Source: Allolobophora icterica (taxonomy: Eukaryota; Annelida; Clitellata; Crassiclitellata; Lumbricidae). Taken from it: a stretch of DNA of 64,000 bases. The notes under the pieces are model-generated. The model worked only from the letters and a program-made list of their open reading frames with translations. It made no database searches and was not told the DNA's origin. The translations under genes were made by a program, and so were the position numbers. Each line of letters opens with the position of its first letter. The first letter of the stretch is position 1. The stretch covers positions 32,859,616 through 32,923,615 of the forward strand of contig OY744616.1 in the NCBI GenBank assembly GCA_963556255.1. Direction: 5' to 3'. Positions 1-7,775 of the stretch are shown piece by piece.

Positions 1-152
1 TGCGTTGATAAATTAATGCCATGTCTTCAGTCCAACTTCTAGTTTTAACGCGGTGAAACGCAAACTTCGGCTTTCCAACCACGTATAGATTTCTACAGAT
101 TTTCTAAGTTTCTTTCATTCATACAGCTAATTTGTTTGTTCCGCGAATGAAA

Positions 153-173
153 CGTAAATGAAGCTCATTTACG
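153..173. repeat. 21-nt palindrome, copy 1
   Basis: Two perfect 9-nt arms (CGTAAATGA and its complement) surround an AGC centre. The identical 21 nt, plus one flanking base, recurs at 2938-2958 inside the pVI-like gene. A partial version (ATGAAACTCATTT) lies at 3218-3230 before the major capsid gene. It could be a binding site for an element-encoded or host protein. Confidence 0.6.
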
Positions 174-750
174 ATCGCGTCAGCGTGTGTTTTCGTTTTT
201 TTTCTTCGCTGCGACGTCCTTGCAAAAAAATCTTGTCCGAGTAGAAAATTTTGGTCATTGAAAATTATTTTGGTCATTGAACATTGTGTTGACCCAGATA
301 TAAAAAACTTGTCATGAAATATTTTCATGACGGAAGTGGATGGTTGAGACTCTACACGTGATTGGTCAGAAATAGGCTACTGCTGGTGCAGAAGGCGTCT
401 AAATTTAGAACTCAGAAAAACCCGGAAGTGAAAGTGGAAAAATTAAACTACCCGATTCCACATTTTAGCTTTTTCCTAGGCGCTTTAAAAAATCAACTTG
501 CTTTCTTTACCGATTGTGAAGTCAGCCAGATTTTTTGTCTGAACTTGTAATCAAAATTGAAGCAGAAATCGGCTTTGTTTGCAATTGCGTAGATGCTAAA
601 AATAGTCAATGTTGTGCAACCCAGTGAAGGCCTCGGTTTTGTGGCAGATTCTGAATATAAAACAGAAGGATATATTTAAAAATAAAAGGCTCTCTTCATT
701 AAAATCTGATAATTACTTAAAGAAAAAACGATGTAGCTAACATATAAACC

Positions 751-776
751 ATATATAAACGACTTTTATCACCAAA
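751..776 (+). promoter_or_regulatory. TATA-like promoter region of the first structural gene
   Basis: TATATAA lies at 752-758, about 20 nt before the ATG at 777, in an AT-rich run, and CATATAAAC precedes it. A similar TATATAAAA string lies immediately before the fibre start at 5598. The position suits transcription of the structural block, but no start site can be read from sequence alone. Confidence 0.3.
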
Positions 777-1871
777 ATGTGGACCAAAGTTTCGTCTAAG
801 CAGCAGCGGGACGCGTTAACTCAAGATTATTTAGCTCGCAGAGATCGATTGAGAGAACGCTTTGTGAACGAGAAGATCGGAGAGGCAAACCTTCAGTACG
901 ATGCGGCAAAACTGTTTAAACCCCTCGCCACAGCCACGGCTGATTCACAAAAAGAAACTTCTAAAGAGCTACAGAAAGTTACCAGCGCTTTACAGGATTT
1001 GCCGACGCAAATAGCAGAGTCAGCTAATTTTAACCCGATAGCAGCACTGTTCGGTGATTCTGCAGTTTCTGCACCCCTTCCAGCGATTGCGGCACACCCC
1101 GCACAGGAAACATTGCTCCTTAATCCAAATAAATATCTGAATGTCGACGCAATCAGGCGGCACGGTTTTACACCACCAAGCGACCTTGACCTGAACGACA
1201 CGGTATCTGTGAAACAGATTATTGACTCCATAAGCCAGTACAACAGACACACACTGGGCAAAGAGAGAATGAAAGCTACTAAGCGTTCAGATGAGGAAAA
1301 GGTCGCCTCTCTGACTTTAGATATTAAAGCCCTAAAAGACTATAGAGAACGAATTCGTTTTCTTTTGAAAGGCCATAATCTCACTAAGCAGGGGAAAGGT
1401 TTTGTTGTCCCAGCCGTTCCTCTGAAATTACAAGGTAACGCCTTGGGCGAGCTCTCCGTTGACCCCATTGCGTTGTCTGCTGGTAGACTGAGAGTGTTTA
1501 AAGGTGGGAACCTCGTGCTCGAAGCTCCTGCCGATGAGTCGCTGTTCAGCCTGTTAACGAAACGATTCGTTAAGACAAAGATGTACTCACCTCAGGCAAT
1601 TGAAACTTTCAAAAAGCTCGTAGAGATGTCTGGTCTTCCTATTCATGGACGAAGAAGTAAAAAGTTCCAGCTGATTCGTGGAGGGGCGGTGCAGTACTAC
1701 AATGATCCAAACGCCCTGGTAGAGAGGTTGCAGCTTTTGGTGGCCTCTAGGACTGCAGGAAACACTGGTCTTGACAATGAAATTTCCGCGATTCTTGACG
1801 AGTTACTGCGTTCGGGTGCGATCTCTAAAGAGCTGGCACTCGAATTGAATAGAAACATGCTCATAAAATAG
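777..1871 (+). CDS. Polinton/adintovirus-like conserved structural-block protein, unknown function
   Basis: A 364-residue protein starting at an ATG with the favourable context CCAAAATGT. The N-terminal third is charged and helical (about 8-75). The C-terminal 60 residues carry the strongest signature, DPNALVERLQLL (about 310-321), then SRTAGNTG and DELLRSGAIS. I recognise this tail from proteins encoded beside capsid genes in invertebrate Polinton-like elements; its function is not known to me. IRGG-A at 300-304 fits the adenain consensus (hydrophobic-x-Gly-Gly, then cut), so the conserved tail may be released by the element's own protease; that is inference. The next gene begins 12 nt after its stop, suggesting one transcript. 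The frame is undamaged. Confidence 0.75.
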   Translation: MWTKVSSKQQRDALTQDYLARRDRLRERFVNEKIGEANLQYDAAKLFKPLATATADSQKETSKELQKVTSALQDLPTQIAESANFNPIAALFGDSAVSAPLPAIAAHPAQETLLLNPNKYLNVDAIRRHGFTPPSDLDLNDTVSVKQIIDSISQYNRHTLGKERMKATKRSDEEKVASLTLDIKALKDYRERIRFLLKGHNLTKQGKGFVVPAVPLKLQGNALGELSVDPIALSAGRLRVFKGGNLVLEAPADESLFSLLTKRFVKTKMYSPQAIETFKKLVEMSGLPIHGRRSKKFQLIRGGAVQYYNDPNALVERLQLLVASRTAGNTGLDNEISAILDELLRSGAISKELALELNRNMLIK

Positions 1872-1883
1872 AAAACAAAATTC

Positions 1884-2687
1884 ATGGCTCAGATGGAACG
1901 CTCGGAGAAACTGCTCGAAGAAATTCGAGACCTTTTGCAGCCTAAGGAAAATTTTAGTATAGTTGTTTCCTCAGATACTACAGGGTGGACCACGGCTTTC
2001 TCACCACCGCTGTACCTGGATCCGAAAAGACGATTTGAGCTTGCTTTGGTCAATCTTGAAACTTATAACTCGATCCCGAACATAGACAGTTCAAATAACA
2101 AGTTCGTCTACAGCCCCACCAATGGACAGACCTGGAAGACGATCATTTTACCCGACGGAAGCTACGAGATCGCACAGATTAATTATGAAATCAGCCGGCA
2201 GTTAGAAATGCAAAATCCGCCGCCGCCAGGTGTTGCTCAACTCAGCTTTGATTCTCCTATTACTGTAGGAGCTAACGCATCTACCCTTCGCGCCTTCGTA
2301 AAGATAACGAAGGCCCGTTTTAAGGTAGATATGGCCGCATCTACCATCAGGCAAACGCTCGGTTTTAGCCCTCAGACGCTTGGCATTGGTTATAAAGAGG
2401 GAGAAAATCCAGTCGATATTCTCCGGGTGGACACAATCCTGGTAAATTGTGATATTATCTCTGGATCGTATCGAAATGGTAGCCAGCTGCCAGTAATCTA
2501 CAGTTTTTTCCCGGATGTGTCGCCCGGCTATAAGGTAATCGAGTCTCCGAAAAATCTAGTGTACCTACCAGTAGCACCGGCTGGCAACGTACAGGGAATT
2601 CGTGTGTGGCTGACCGACCAGAATGGTGAACAATTAAACCTCCGCGGTGAGACAGTAACTATAAGGTTTCACATCCGCAGTGCGTAG
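1884..2687 (+). CDS. Penton-like minor capsid protein (single jelly-roll)
   Basis: A 267-residue, beta-rich protein. Typical features are RFELALVNLETYNSIPNI (about 49-66), a TYSP-like strand pair followed by WKTI and the GSYEI turn (about 95-103), and the C-terminal LTDQNGEQLNLRG close to RFHIRS. This pattern matches the minor capsid (penton) proteins of Polinton/Maverick elements and adintoviruses, which form a single jelly-roll at the virion five-fold vertices. Its place between the first gene and the pVI-like and major capsid genes supports the assignment. It starts at ATG 1884 and ends 20 nt before the next ATG. I see no frameshift or premature stop. A structure prediction would settle the fold; I assign it from sequence pattern and context. 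Confidence 0.8.
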   Translation: MAQMERSEKLLEEIRDLLQPKENFSIVVSSDTTGWTTAFSPPLYLDPKRRFELALVNLETYNSIPNIDSSNNKFVYSPTNGQTWKTIILPDGSYEIAQINYEISRQLEMQNPPPPGVAQLSFDSPITVGANASTLRAFVKITKARFKVDMAASTIRQTLGFSPQTLGIGYKEGENPVDILRVDTILVNCDIISGSYRNGSQLPVIYSFFPDVSPGYKVIESPKNLVYLPVAPAGNVQGIRVWLTDQNGEQLNLRGETVTIRFHIRSA

Positions 2688-2707
2688 ATTTTCACTTAAA
2701 TATTCTC

Positions 2708-3166
2708 ATGTTTGTTCTTGGAATTAAAAAGCGGCGTCGTGTCGTGGGTGGTGGACTTTTCGACTGGATACCCAAAATCGCGGGTTTCCTTGGCCGTGCA
2801 GGCTCCTTCATTTCGGCGAATAGAGGCACAATCACAAACGTTGCCAAGGCGGTTGGTAATGTCGCGAAAGCCGGCGCCACAACAGCATCTGCCGTCAGGC
2901 AAATTGTTGATGCCGTGAAAGCGAGACGCGCTGCGGCCGTAAATGAAGCTCATTTACGAAATGAAAATTCATCTGCCGCGCCCGTTGTTCCCGCACCTTT
3001 GGAGAAGGCGCTCAGCGACAAGAGCATCGAATACTTAAAACAACTGGCTGTGAGTCCACCACCCGTTGTTCCGACAATGGCTGACATAAACAGCCGCATT
3101 GCTGGATCCGGTTTCAAGACTATAAAGCCGAGTCGTTGTGGTAGGGGTCTGTTTCTTGCAAAATGA
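2708..3166 (+). CDS. pVI-like membrane-active/cementing protein with possible protease-cofactor tail
   Basis: A 152-residue basic protein. After KKRRR (7-11) comes VVGG (12-15), then an amphipathic segment GLFDWIPKIAGFLG (16-29) and an Ala/Val-rich helix to about residue 74. VVGG-G resembles an adenain cut site that would free the amphipathic helix, much as adenovirus pVI is trimmed to expose its lytic helix. IAGS-G (131-135) fits the second adenain consensus. The released 18-residue tail would have Gly1, Lys6, Arg9 and Cys10 where the adenovirus pVI C-terminal cofactor peptide has the same residues. The extreme C-terminus, GRGLFL, resembles the GxGL(Y/F) motifs of the pX-like gene downstream. 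Residues about 77-84 are encoded by palindrome copy 2. The pVI assignment is inference from layout and motifs. Confidence 0.65.
   Translation: MFVLGIKKRRRVVGGGLFDWIPKIAGFLGRAGSFISANRGTITNVAKAVGNVAKAGATTASAVRQIVDAVKARRAAAVNEAHLRNENSSAAPVVPAPLEKALSDKSIEYLKQLAVSPPPVVPTMADINSRIAGSGFKTIKPSRCGRGLFLAK
2938..2958. repeat. 21-nt palindrome, copy 2 (inside the pVI-like gene)
   Basis: Identical to the palindrome at 153-173. It lies within a coding frame (encoding roughly VNEAHLR) between the helical and linker parts of the pVI-like protein. Confidence 0.6.
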
Positions 3167-3275
3167 AAAAAATTTCCGACTAATTCACAAAACGCAAAAA
3201 AGTTTAACCTACCACATATGAAACTCATTTGTAACATGATTAATAATTGAAGCTTGAACTTTTTTAACTATAATA

Positions 3276-4571
3276 ATGGCGGCATTTGACGTGCCGAGTG
3301 AAATGTTGGACATCGCTTCGGCGGTGCCCGATGACAATAGCATTGAATCGTTTGAATACCGCGAGTATGAATCGCAAAACCCTGCGGCTATTAATAACGG
3401 CCAGGCCATACAGATAGACATCCAGAACCAAGACATTTTCACGCAACCTTCCAAGAGCTACCTTCTTGTGGAGGGCAGGATTACATCAACTGGCGCGGCT
3501 TACATCGCAGACTCGTTGGTGTCATTCATCAACAATGCTATCCCGTACATGTTTTCTCAAATTCGATACCTGGCTAACAATACCGAGATAGAGAATGTCA
3601 TGTCACCTGGGCAAGCCACGACGATGAAAGGCATGCTGGTATACGGCGATGATTTTTCCAAAGGCGAAGGTTTAAACATGTGTTGGCAGAAGGACACGAG
3701 TGCGGCGGCGGCGGCCGCGAATATCGGCTTCGAGGCCCGTCGACTGATGATCATTGGAAAACCCGTCCCCATCGGCACATTTTCATTCATCGTTCCCTTA
3801 AGACATCTATTCGGTTTTTGCGATGATTATCATAAGGTGGTATACGGGATTAAACACTCCTTACTGCTGAGCCGGCAGGGGGACGCAGACGCGATCTTCA
3901 AGGAAGCCGCTGCGGCCAATGGCCAGATCATGCTGACTAAACTCTCCTGGTTCATGCCGCATATAATACCCGCTTTGGAGTATAAAAGCATGCTTATGAA
4001 GCAGATTGAAGCCAAGGTTAAGGTACCTGTGGCATTCCGCGCCATGCAATGCGACAACATTGCGGTGCCACGAGCGACGACTTTTTCCTGGCGTTTGAGC
4101 GTTAAGTCGGGCACGGAAAAGCCACGCTGGATTCTTGTTGCTTTTCAAACTGGAAAGAATGCACATCAAGGCCAGAATCCGGCACTGTTTGACCATGTGC
4201 AGGTTCGCAACATTTTCGCTATGCTCAACAGCGATCGCTACCCGGTGGTTGACATGAATCTCGACTTCACCAAGAGGACAACCTCTCGCGCATACAAGGC
4301 CCTACGTGACTTCAAGGAAGAATATTGCGGTATAGACGCGCGTGAATCGTCATGCCAACCGACACCAATCGAATTTGTAGATTTGTTTCCGATCTTCGTC
4401 CTGGACGTGCGCAGGCAATCCGAACGACTTAAAACCTCTGTACAGGACATACAAATCAAGGTGGACTTTAACGAAGGGGTACCAAATAATACGACGGCAT
4501 ATGCCGTCCTGATCAGCGACCGACTCCTGAATTTTGAATCGGATGGCAGCAAATTCAACGTCGTTTACTAG
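3276..4571 (+). CDS. Double jelly-roll major capsid protein (Polinton/adintovirus hexon type)
   Basis: A 431-residue protein beginning at ATG 3276, after a 109-nt AT-rich gap that is the widest in the block and may hold its own promoter. Signatures include the N-terminal FEYREYESQNP (26-36), SRQGDADAIF (199-208), the TKLSWFMP stretch (221-228), TTFSWRLSVKSG (268-279), MLNSDRYPVVD (316-326) and QSERLKTSVQDIQIK (381-395), ending SDGSKFNVVY. This family is widespread in invertebrate genomes beside penton-like and protease genes. I assign it as the virion shell protein with two jelly-rolls from length, motifs and neighbours. No stop or frameshift interrupts it, so the capsid gene appears able to encode a full protein. 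Confidence 0.8.
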   Translation: MAAFDVPSEMLDIASAVPDDNSIESFEYREYESQNPAAINNGQAIQIDIQNQDIFTQPSKSYLLVEGRITSTGAAYIADSLVSFINNAIPYMFSQIRYLANNTEIENVMSPGQATTMKGMLVYGDDFSKGEGLNMCWQKDTSAAAAAANIGFEARRLMIIGKPVPIGTFSFIVPLRHLFGFCDDYHKVVYGIKHSLLLSRQGDADAIFKEAAAANGQIMLTKLSWFMPHIIPALEYKSMLMKQIEAKVKVPVAFRAMQCDNIAVPRATTFSWRLSVKSGTEKPRWILVAFQTGKNAHQGQNPALFDHVQVRNIFAMLNSDRYPVVDMNLDFTKRTTSRAYKALRDFKEEYCGIDARESSCQPTPIEFVDLFPIFVLDVRRQSERLKTSVQDIQIKVDFNEGVPNNTTAYAVLISDRLLNFESDGSKFNVVY

Positions 4572-4626
4572 AAATCGTTTTTCACATTTAGATACAAGGC
4601 CCTCTTTTGATATATTTTTTGCAAAA

Positions 4627-5199
4627 ATGAAAACTGAATACGTTACGTTCGGCCTTTCACTGACCGAAGGGCAAAAGCAAACATTGGCTAAAGCTGCGCG
4701 CGATGGCACTGGTGCCACGATTCGACTCACTCATGACCAGCTTCGTGGAGACGATAAGCTCGCGCTTACGAAGGTTCAAGCCGCACGAATCGCAAAGAAG
4801 ATTACCTCAGGCGTTGGCATGGAGCTGAGATTCACCAAAACGCAATTGAAAAAGATGACAAAATCTGGCGGATTTCTTCCACTACTGGCTCTCCTCCCGC
4901 TGATTTTTGGCGGGTTAACCGCGGTGGGTGCCGCGGCTGGAGGGGCCGCCGAGGTGGCAAAGGCCGTGCACAACAAACAGGCCAGCGATGCAGAGGCTCT
5001 GCGCAAGAAACAGGCCAGCGATGCGGCCCAAGCCGAGAAAAAACGGATCGACGACGCGGCTTTAGCAGAGGCCGCGCGTCACAATCGCGAACTCGAAGCT
5101 CAGGTCCGCGGGACCGGTTTATATCTCGGGCGCCAGACTTATGGTGGTTGCTGTTCAATGTGTAAAGGATCCGGCCTGTACATCGGACAAAAAAACTAA
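4627..5199 (+). CDS. pX-like virion core/membrane-associated protein
   Basis: A 190-residue protein. The frame is open from 4534, but that upstream codon is TTG and overlaps the capsid gene, so ATG 4627 (context CAAAAATGA) is preferred. A basic N-terminal half (to about 80) is followed by a hydrophobic Gly/Ala-rich segment (83-109), then a charged helix with a duplicated KKQASDA unit (about 117-150) and two C-terminal motifs, RGTGLYLG (161-168) and KGSGLYIG (180-187), separated by CCSMC. This layout matches the pX-like proteins of Polinton/adintovirus elements. Both GxG motifs resemble adenain cut sites, though without the preferred P4 residue. Its last two codons, AAA AAC before TAA, form part of a frameshift heptamer. 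I infer it is a structural protein; no enzymatic motif is seen. Confidence 0.7.
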   Translation: MKTEYVTFGLSLTEGQKQTLAKAARDGTGATIRLTHDQLRGDDKLALTKVQAARIAKKITSGVGMELRFTKTQLKKMTKSGGFLPLLALLPLIFGGLTAVGAAAGGAAEVAKAVHNKQASDAEALRKKQASDAAQAEKKRIDDAALAEAARHNRELEAQVRGTGLYLGRQTYGGCCSMCKGSGLYIGQKN

Positions 5200-5258
5200 A
5201 ACCGCTGAGCAACTTCGATATAGAGAAAGTTGCCGGATCGCTGCCGCATTTCCGCGGT
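5190..5258 (+). promoter_or_regulatory. Candidate programmed -1 ribosomal frameshift signal (pX to protease)
   Basis: The heptamer A-AAA-AAC (5190-5196) is in the correct phase of the pX frame, and TAA follows at once (5197-5199). A -1 slip enters the protease frame, which is open from 5166 and has no ATG until 5265. Downstream, ACCGC (5201-5205) can pair with GCGGT (5254-5258), enclosing a perfect 7-bp hairpin (GCAACTT 5209-5215 with AAGTTGC 5227-5233). The outer stem begins 4 nt after the heptamer, the inner one 12 nt after. Confidence 0.6.
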
Positions 5259-5570
5259 GTTTTCATGCGAGATGGTCTGCCCGCCGTGGCTCGTGAGAAG
5301 GAGTGTGGAGTTGTTAATTTAGATTCCGGTTCCGGCGATGGTACTCACTGGGTCGCCTATTGGATAGATGGACCTACAGCAGTCTATTTTGACAGTTATG
5401 GGCTGGATCCGCCTACCGAAATCTCTCGATATTTAAACCGTTCCATAAGAACACAGACGTTCCAGCTGCAGGGTCCCGATGATGTGGTCTGTGGTCATCT
5501 CTGCCTGACCGTGCTAAGAGAGCTCACTGCTGGAAAGAATTTTGAAGATATCATTCTTGACCTATGTTAG
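5196..5570 (+). CDS. Adenain-type cysteine protease (C5-like)
   Basis: The virion maturation protease. From the ATG at 5265 only 101 residues are encoded. The residues just upstream in the same frame (about 5205-5264: LSNFDIEKV, then PHFRGVFMRD) match the usual N-terminus of Polinton proteases, so translation very probably begins earlier. Numbered from that ATG, the catalytic set is His28 in GTHWVAY, Asp43 in YFDSYG, a Gln at 67 or 69 for the oxyanion hole, and Cys76 in CGHLC, in the order expected for the adenovirus protease family. It should cut capsid-associated precursors at (hydrophobic)-x-G-G or x-G-x-G sites, several of which exist in this block. The upstream part overlaps the pX gene end and may be reached by -1 frameshifting; a CTG start at 5205 is the alternative. 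Confidence 0.8.
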   Translation, partial: LKPLSNFDIEKVAGSLPHFRGVFMRDGLPAVAREKECGVVNLDSGSGDGTHWVAYWIDGPTAVYFDSYGLDPPTEISRYLNRSIRTQTFQLQGPDDVVCGHLCLTVLRELTAGKNFEDIILDLC

Positions 5571-5597
5571 ACTTTCGTCACCTTTTTGTATATAAAA

Positions 5598-7757
5598 ATG
5601 CCGGTTGATAAATTTGGAAGAGACGGTGGAGGTGGGGTGGGAGGGGGGCAGATAAGCGCCGCTGGGCTCGTCCACAAAGCGGGTGATACCATGATGGGAA
5701 TTCTATCGGCTGGAGGTTTTCGGCTGACAAACGTGGGAACGCCCACGATGGAAACAGACGCCGCGACAAAGGCTTATGCAGACATCATAGATCAGGACAA
5801 CTTACAAATCACCGGTGGAACGATGTCTGGTGTTCTAAAAATGGGTGGCCACAAAGTTACTGGGCTGCCCACAGACGCTGGTGCGTCTGAAAGCGACGCT
5901 GCGAGCTGGGCACAAGTGGTACGATACGCGGACCAGAAGGCGACCGCGGCCGAAAATCATGCAGACCAAAAACTTATCGATGCCAGGCAGTACACGGACG
6001 AGAAGAATGCGGGGCTGAGAGATTCTGTTAGGCGGTATGCAGATGACAAGGACCTTATTGTTAAAAGTTATGTTAACGAGCAAGATGTTATCGTCAGGAA
6101 TGCGTGCGTGCTCAAATCCGGCGGCGTAATGACTGGAAGTTTAGTTATGGGTGGCCACCGAGTTACTGGGCTCCCAACAGAAATTTCAGGATCCGATAGC
6201 GACGCAGCGAGTTGGAAACAAGTGTCAACAGCGGTCGCTGGCGCTCTAGTAAAACTCGATAGAGTACCCACGGAGTCGTTGCATGTGGTGAATAAGCGGT
6301 ATGTTGATTCCCGCGACGCTTCTTACAGACAGTACGTGGATGAGAAGGTCACCACCGCTAGAAGATATGTGGACGAGAAGCATGCTATCGTAAGAGGCGG
6401 GCATGTGCTCAAAACCGGCGATTCTATGACTGGTGATTTGACCATGGGTGGTAAAAGAGTGACTGGGCTGCCAACAGAAATTCCAGGATCTGATAGCGAC
6501 GCCGCGAGTTTGAAACAGGTGACGCAGCTGATCAGCAACGCCACTAAGAATAATGATACGGCGCCGGCTGGACCAAAGTACTTGACTAACAAACGGTATG
6601 TGGACGCGAAAAACGCTGAGATTGGAGCTTCAGTTAGACTCTATGCGGACCAGAAAGCTGAAGCTGCTAAGACGTACGCCAACGAGCAAGATGTTATCGT
6701 TAGGAGCGCATGCGTGCTTAAAGCTGGTGATGCAATGACTGGTGATTTAACCATGGGCGGTAATAGAGTTACTGGGCTTCCTACGAGCGCTGCAACGTCC
6801 GAAAGCGACGCGGCGAGTATGGCACAAGTATCGAAGCTGATCGCCGACAACATGACAAAGAGTGATAGAGTACCAACAGAACCGTTGCATGTGACAAATA
6901 AACGATACGTTGACGTGAAAAACGCTGAGATTGGAGCTTCCGTTAGACTCTATGCGGACCAGAAAGCTGACGCCGCTAAGAGGTATGCCAACGAGCAAGA
7001 TATTATCGTTAGGAACGCCTGCGTGCTAAAATCCGGCAGTACCATGACCGGTGATCTGGCTATGGGCGGTAAAAGAGTGACTGGGCTCCCAACAGAAATT
7101 CCAGGATCCGATGGCGACGCTGCGAGTTTGAAACAAGTGACGCAGCTGATCACCAACGCCACTACGAAAAATGATACGCCGCCCTCGGGACCATGGTACC
7201 TGACTAACAAGCGGTATGTAGACAGTGAGATAGCTAATGAAAGGCGATACGCGACGAGCATCAAGATTCTCAACTACAGCGGCCACATTCCGCCCCTATC
7301 CAGAAACGTTTCCGAAACGGGTTTTATTGCCTCAGCCAACGAATCTTTACCCACTAACCCGCCTCATATGGCATTCAACTCGGGTGTGAGAGGTGAGTGG
7401 AAGACGGCGTCCACATCGAGAGCCGATATTGAGATTCGGGTTAGTGGGACTTGGTTACAGATTGAATGCCCAACGCCTGTGCGAGTATGGAAGGTTAGTC
7501 TGGCTGGGGGATCTAGTCCTACTGCACCACGTATCACGTCCTGGAAGATTTATGGGACTCCACCCACCGATTCGATGACATTCAATGCTCTCATTTCCTC
7601 CACTGCCACTTTGACTAATTCTGCACAAGAGTTCACCTTCACTGATGACAGAGAATACAAAAAAATCAGGCTGATGGTCTTGGCCACCAGCCCACCACAA
7701 CCTACTTTTGGAATATCCCACTTCCAGATCTATACATATTTTAGACATGGGGGATAG
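5598..7757 (+). CDS. Fibre protein with phage-tail-fibre-like repeats and discoidin-like tip
   Basis: A 719-residue protein from ATG 5598; an in-frame TTG at 5586 is not a likely start. After a Gly-rich linker come six units of a tail-fibre repeat with consensus GDxMTGDLxMGGxRVTGLPT and a trailing SDAASxxQV. They are spaced by helical stretches rich in YADQK and NKRYVD. This is the pattern of trimeric phage fibre shafts. The last 160 or so residues are beta-rich, with TWLQIECPTPVRVWKVSL, ITSWKIYGT and ISHFQIYTYF, resembling an F5/8 type C (discoidin, galactose-binding-like) domain. I infer a trimeric spike whose tip binds a cell-surface glycan or protein. Repeats 3 to 6 are very similar at DNA level, which favours expansion or contraction. 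The next gene starts 18 nt downstream. Confidence 0.75.
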   Translation: MPVDKFGRDGGGGVGGGQISAAGLVHKAGDTMMGILSAGGFRLTNVGTPTMETDAATKAYADIIDQDNLQITGGTMSGVLKMGGHKVTGLPTDAGASESDAASWAQVVRYADQKATAAENHADQKLIDARQYTDEKNAGLRDSVRRYADDKDLIVKSYVNEQDVIVRNACVLKSGGVMTGSLVMGGHRVTGLPTEISGSDSDAASWKQVSTAVAGALVKLDRVPTESLHVVNKRYVDSRDASYRQYVDEKVTTARRYVDEKHAIVRGGHVLKTGDSMTGDLTMGGKRVTGLPTEIPGSDSDAASLKQVTQLISNATKNNDTAPAGPKYLTNKRYVDAKNAEIGASVRLYADQKAEAAKTYANEQDVIVRSACVLKAGDAMTGDLTMGGNRVTGLPTSAATSESDAASMAQVSKLIADNMTKSDRVPTEPLHVTNKRYVDVKNAEIGASVRLYADQKADAAKRYANEQDIIVRNACVLKSGSTMTGDLAMGGKRVTGLPTEIPGSDGDAASLKQVTQLITNATTKNDTPPSGPWYLTNKRYVDSEIANERRYATSIKILNYSGHIPPLSRNVSETGFIASANESLPTNPPHMAFNSGVRGEWKTASTSRADIEIRVSGTWLQIECPTPVRVWKVSLAGGSSPTAPRITSWKIYGTPPTDSMTFNALISSTATLTNSAQEFTFTDDREYKKIRLMVLATSPPQPTFGISHFQIYTYFRHGG

Positions 7758-7775
7758 TCAGTAGTATAGAAAAAT

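Larger units (their letters stand above)
1..776. other. Left flank of the viral gene block, no supported gene
   Basis: No convincing gene is seen. A 69-codon minus-strand frame (119-328) is basic but matches nothing I recognise. The stretch holds a 21-nt palindrome (153-173), two near copies of a TTTTGGTCATTGAA motif around 251-281, and AT-rich TATA-like strings near 650 and 740-760. It probably lies between the structural genes and the rest of the element to the left, which is outside the window. Confidence 0.5.

Noticed and set aside
31..45. 15-nt match TCCAACTTCTAGTTT between the left viral flank and the foldback MITE at 59916
   Set aside because: Too short in a 64-kb AT-rich window to claim a relationship.
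362..550. Open frame of 62 codons in the left flank of the viral block
   Set aside because: Begins at a TTG, has no motif and no AUG; judged spurious.
5586..5597. Extended start for the fibre protein
   Set aside because: The codon at 5586 is TTG inside an AT-rich TATATAAAA string; the ATG at 5598 is a better start.
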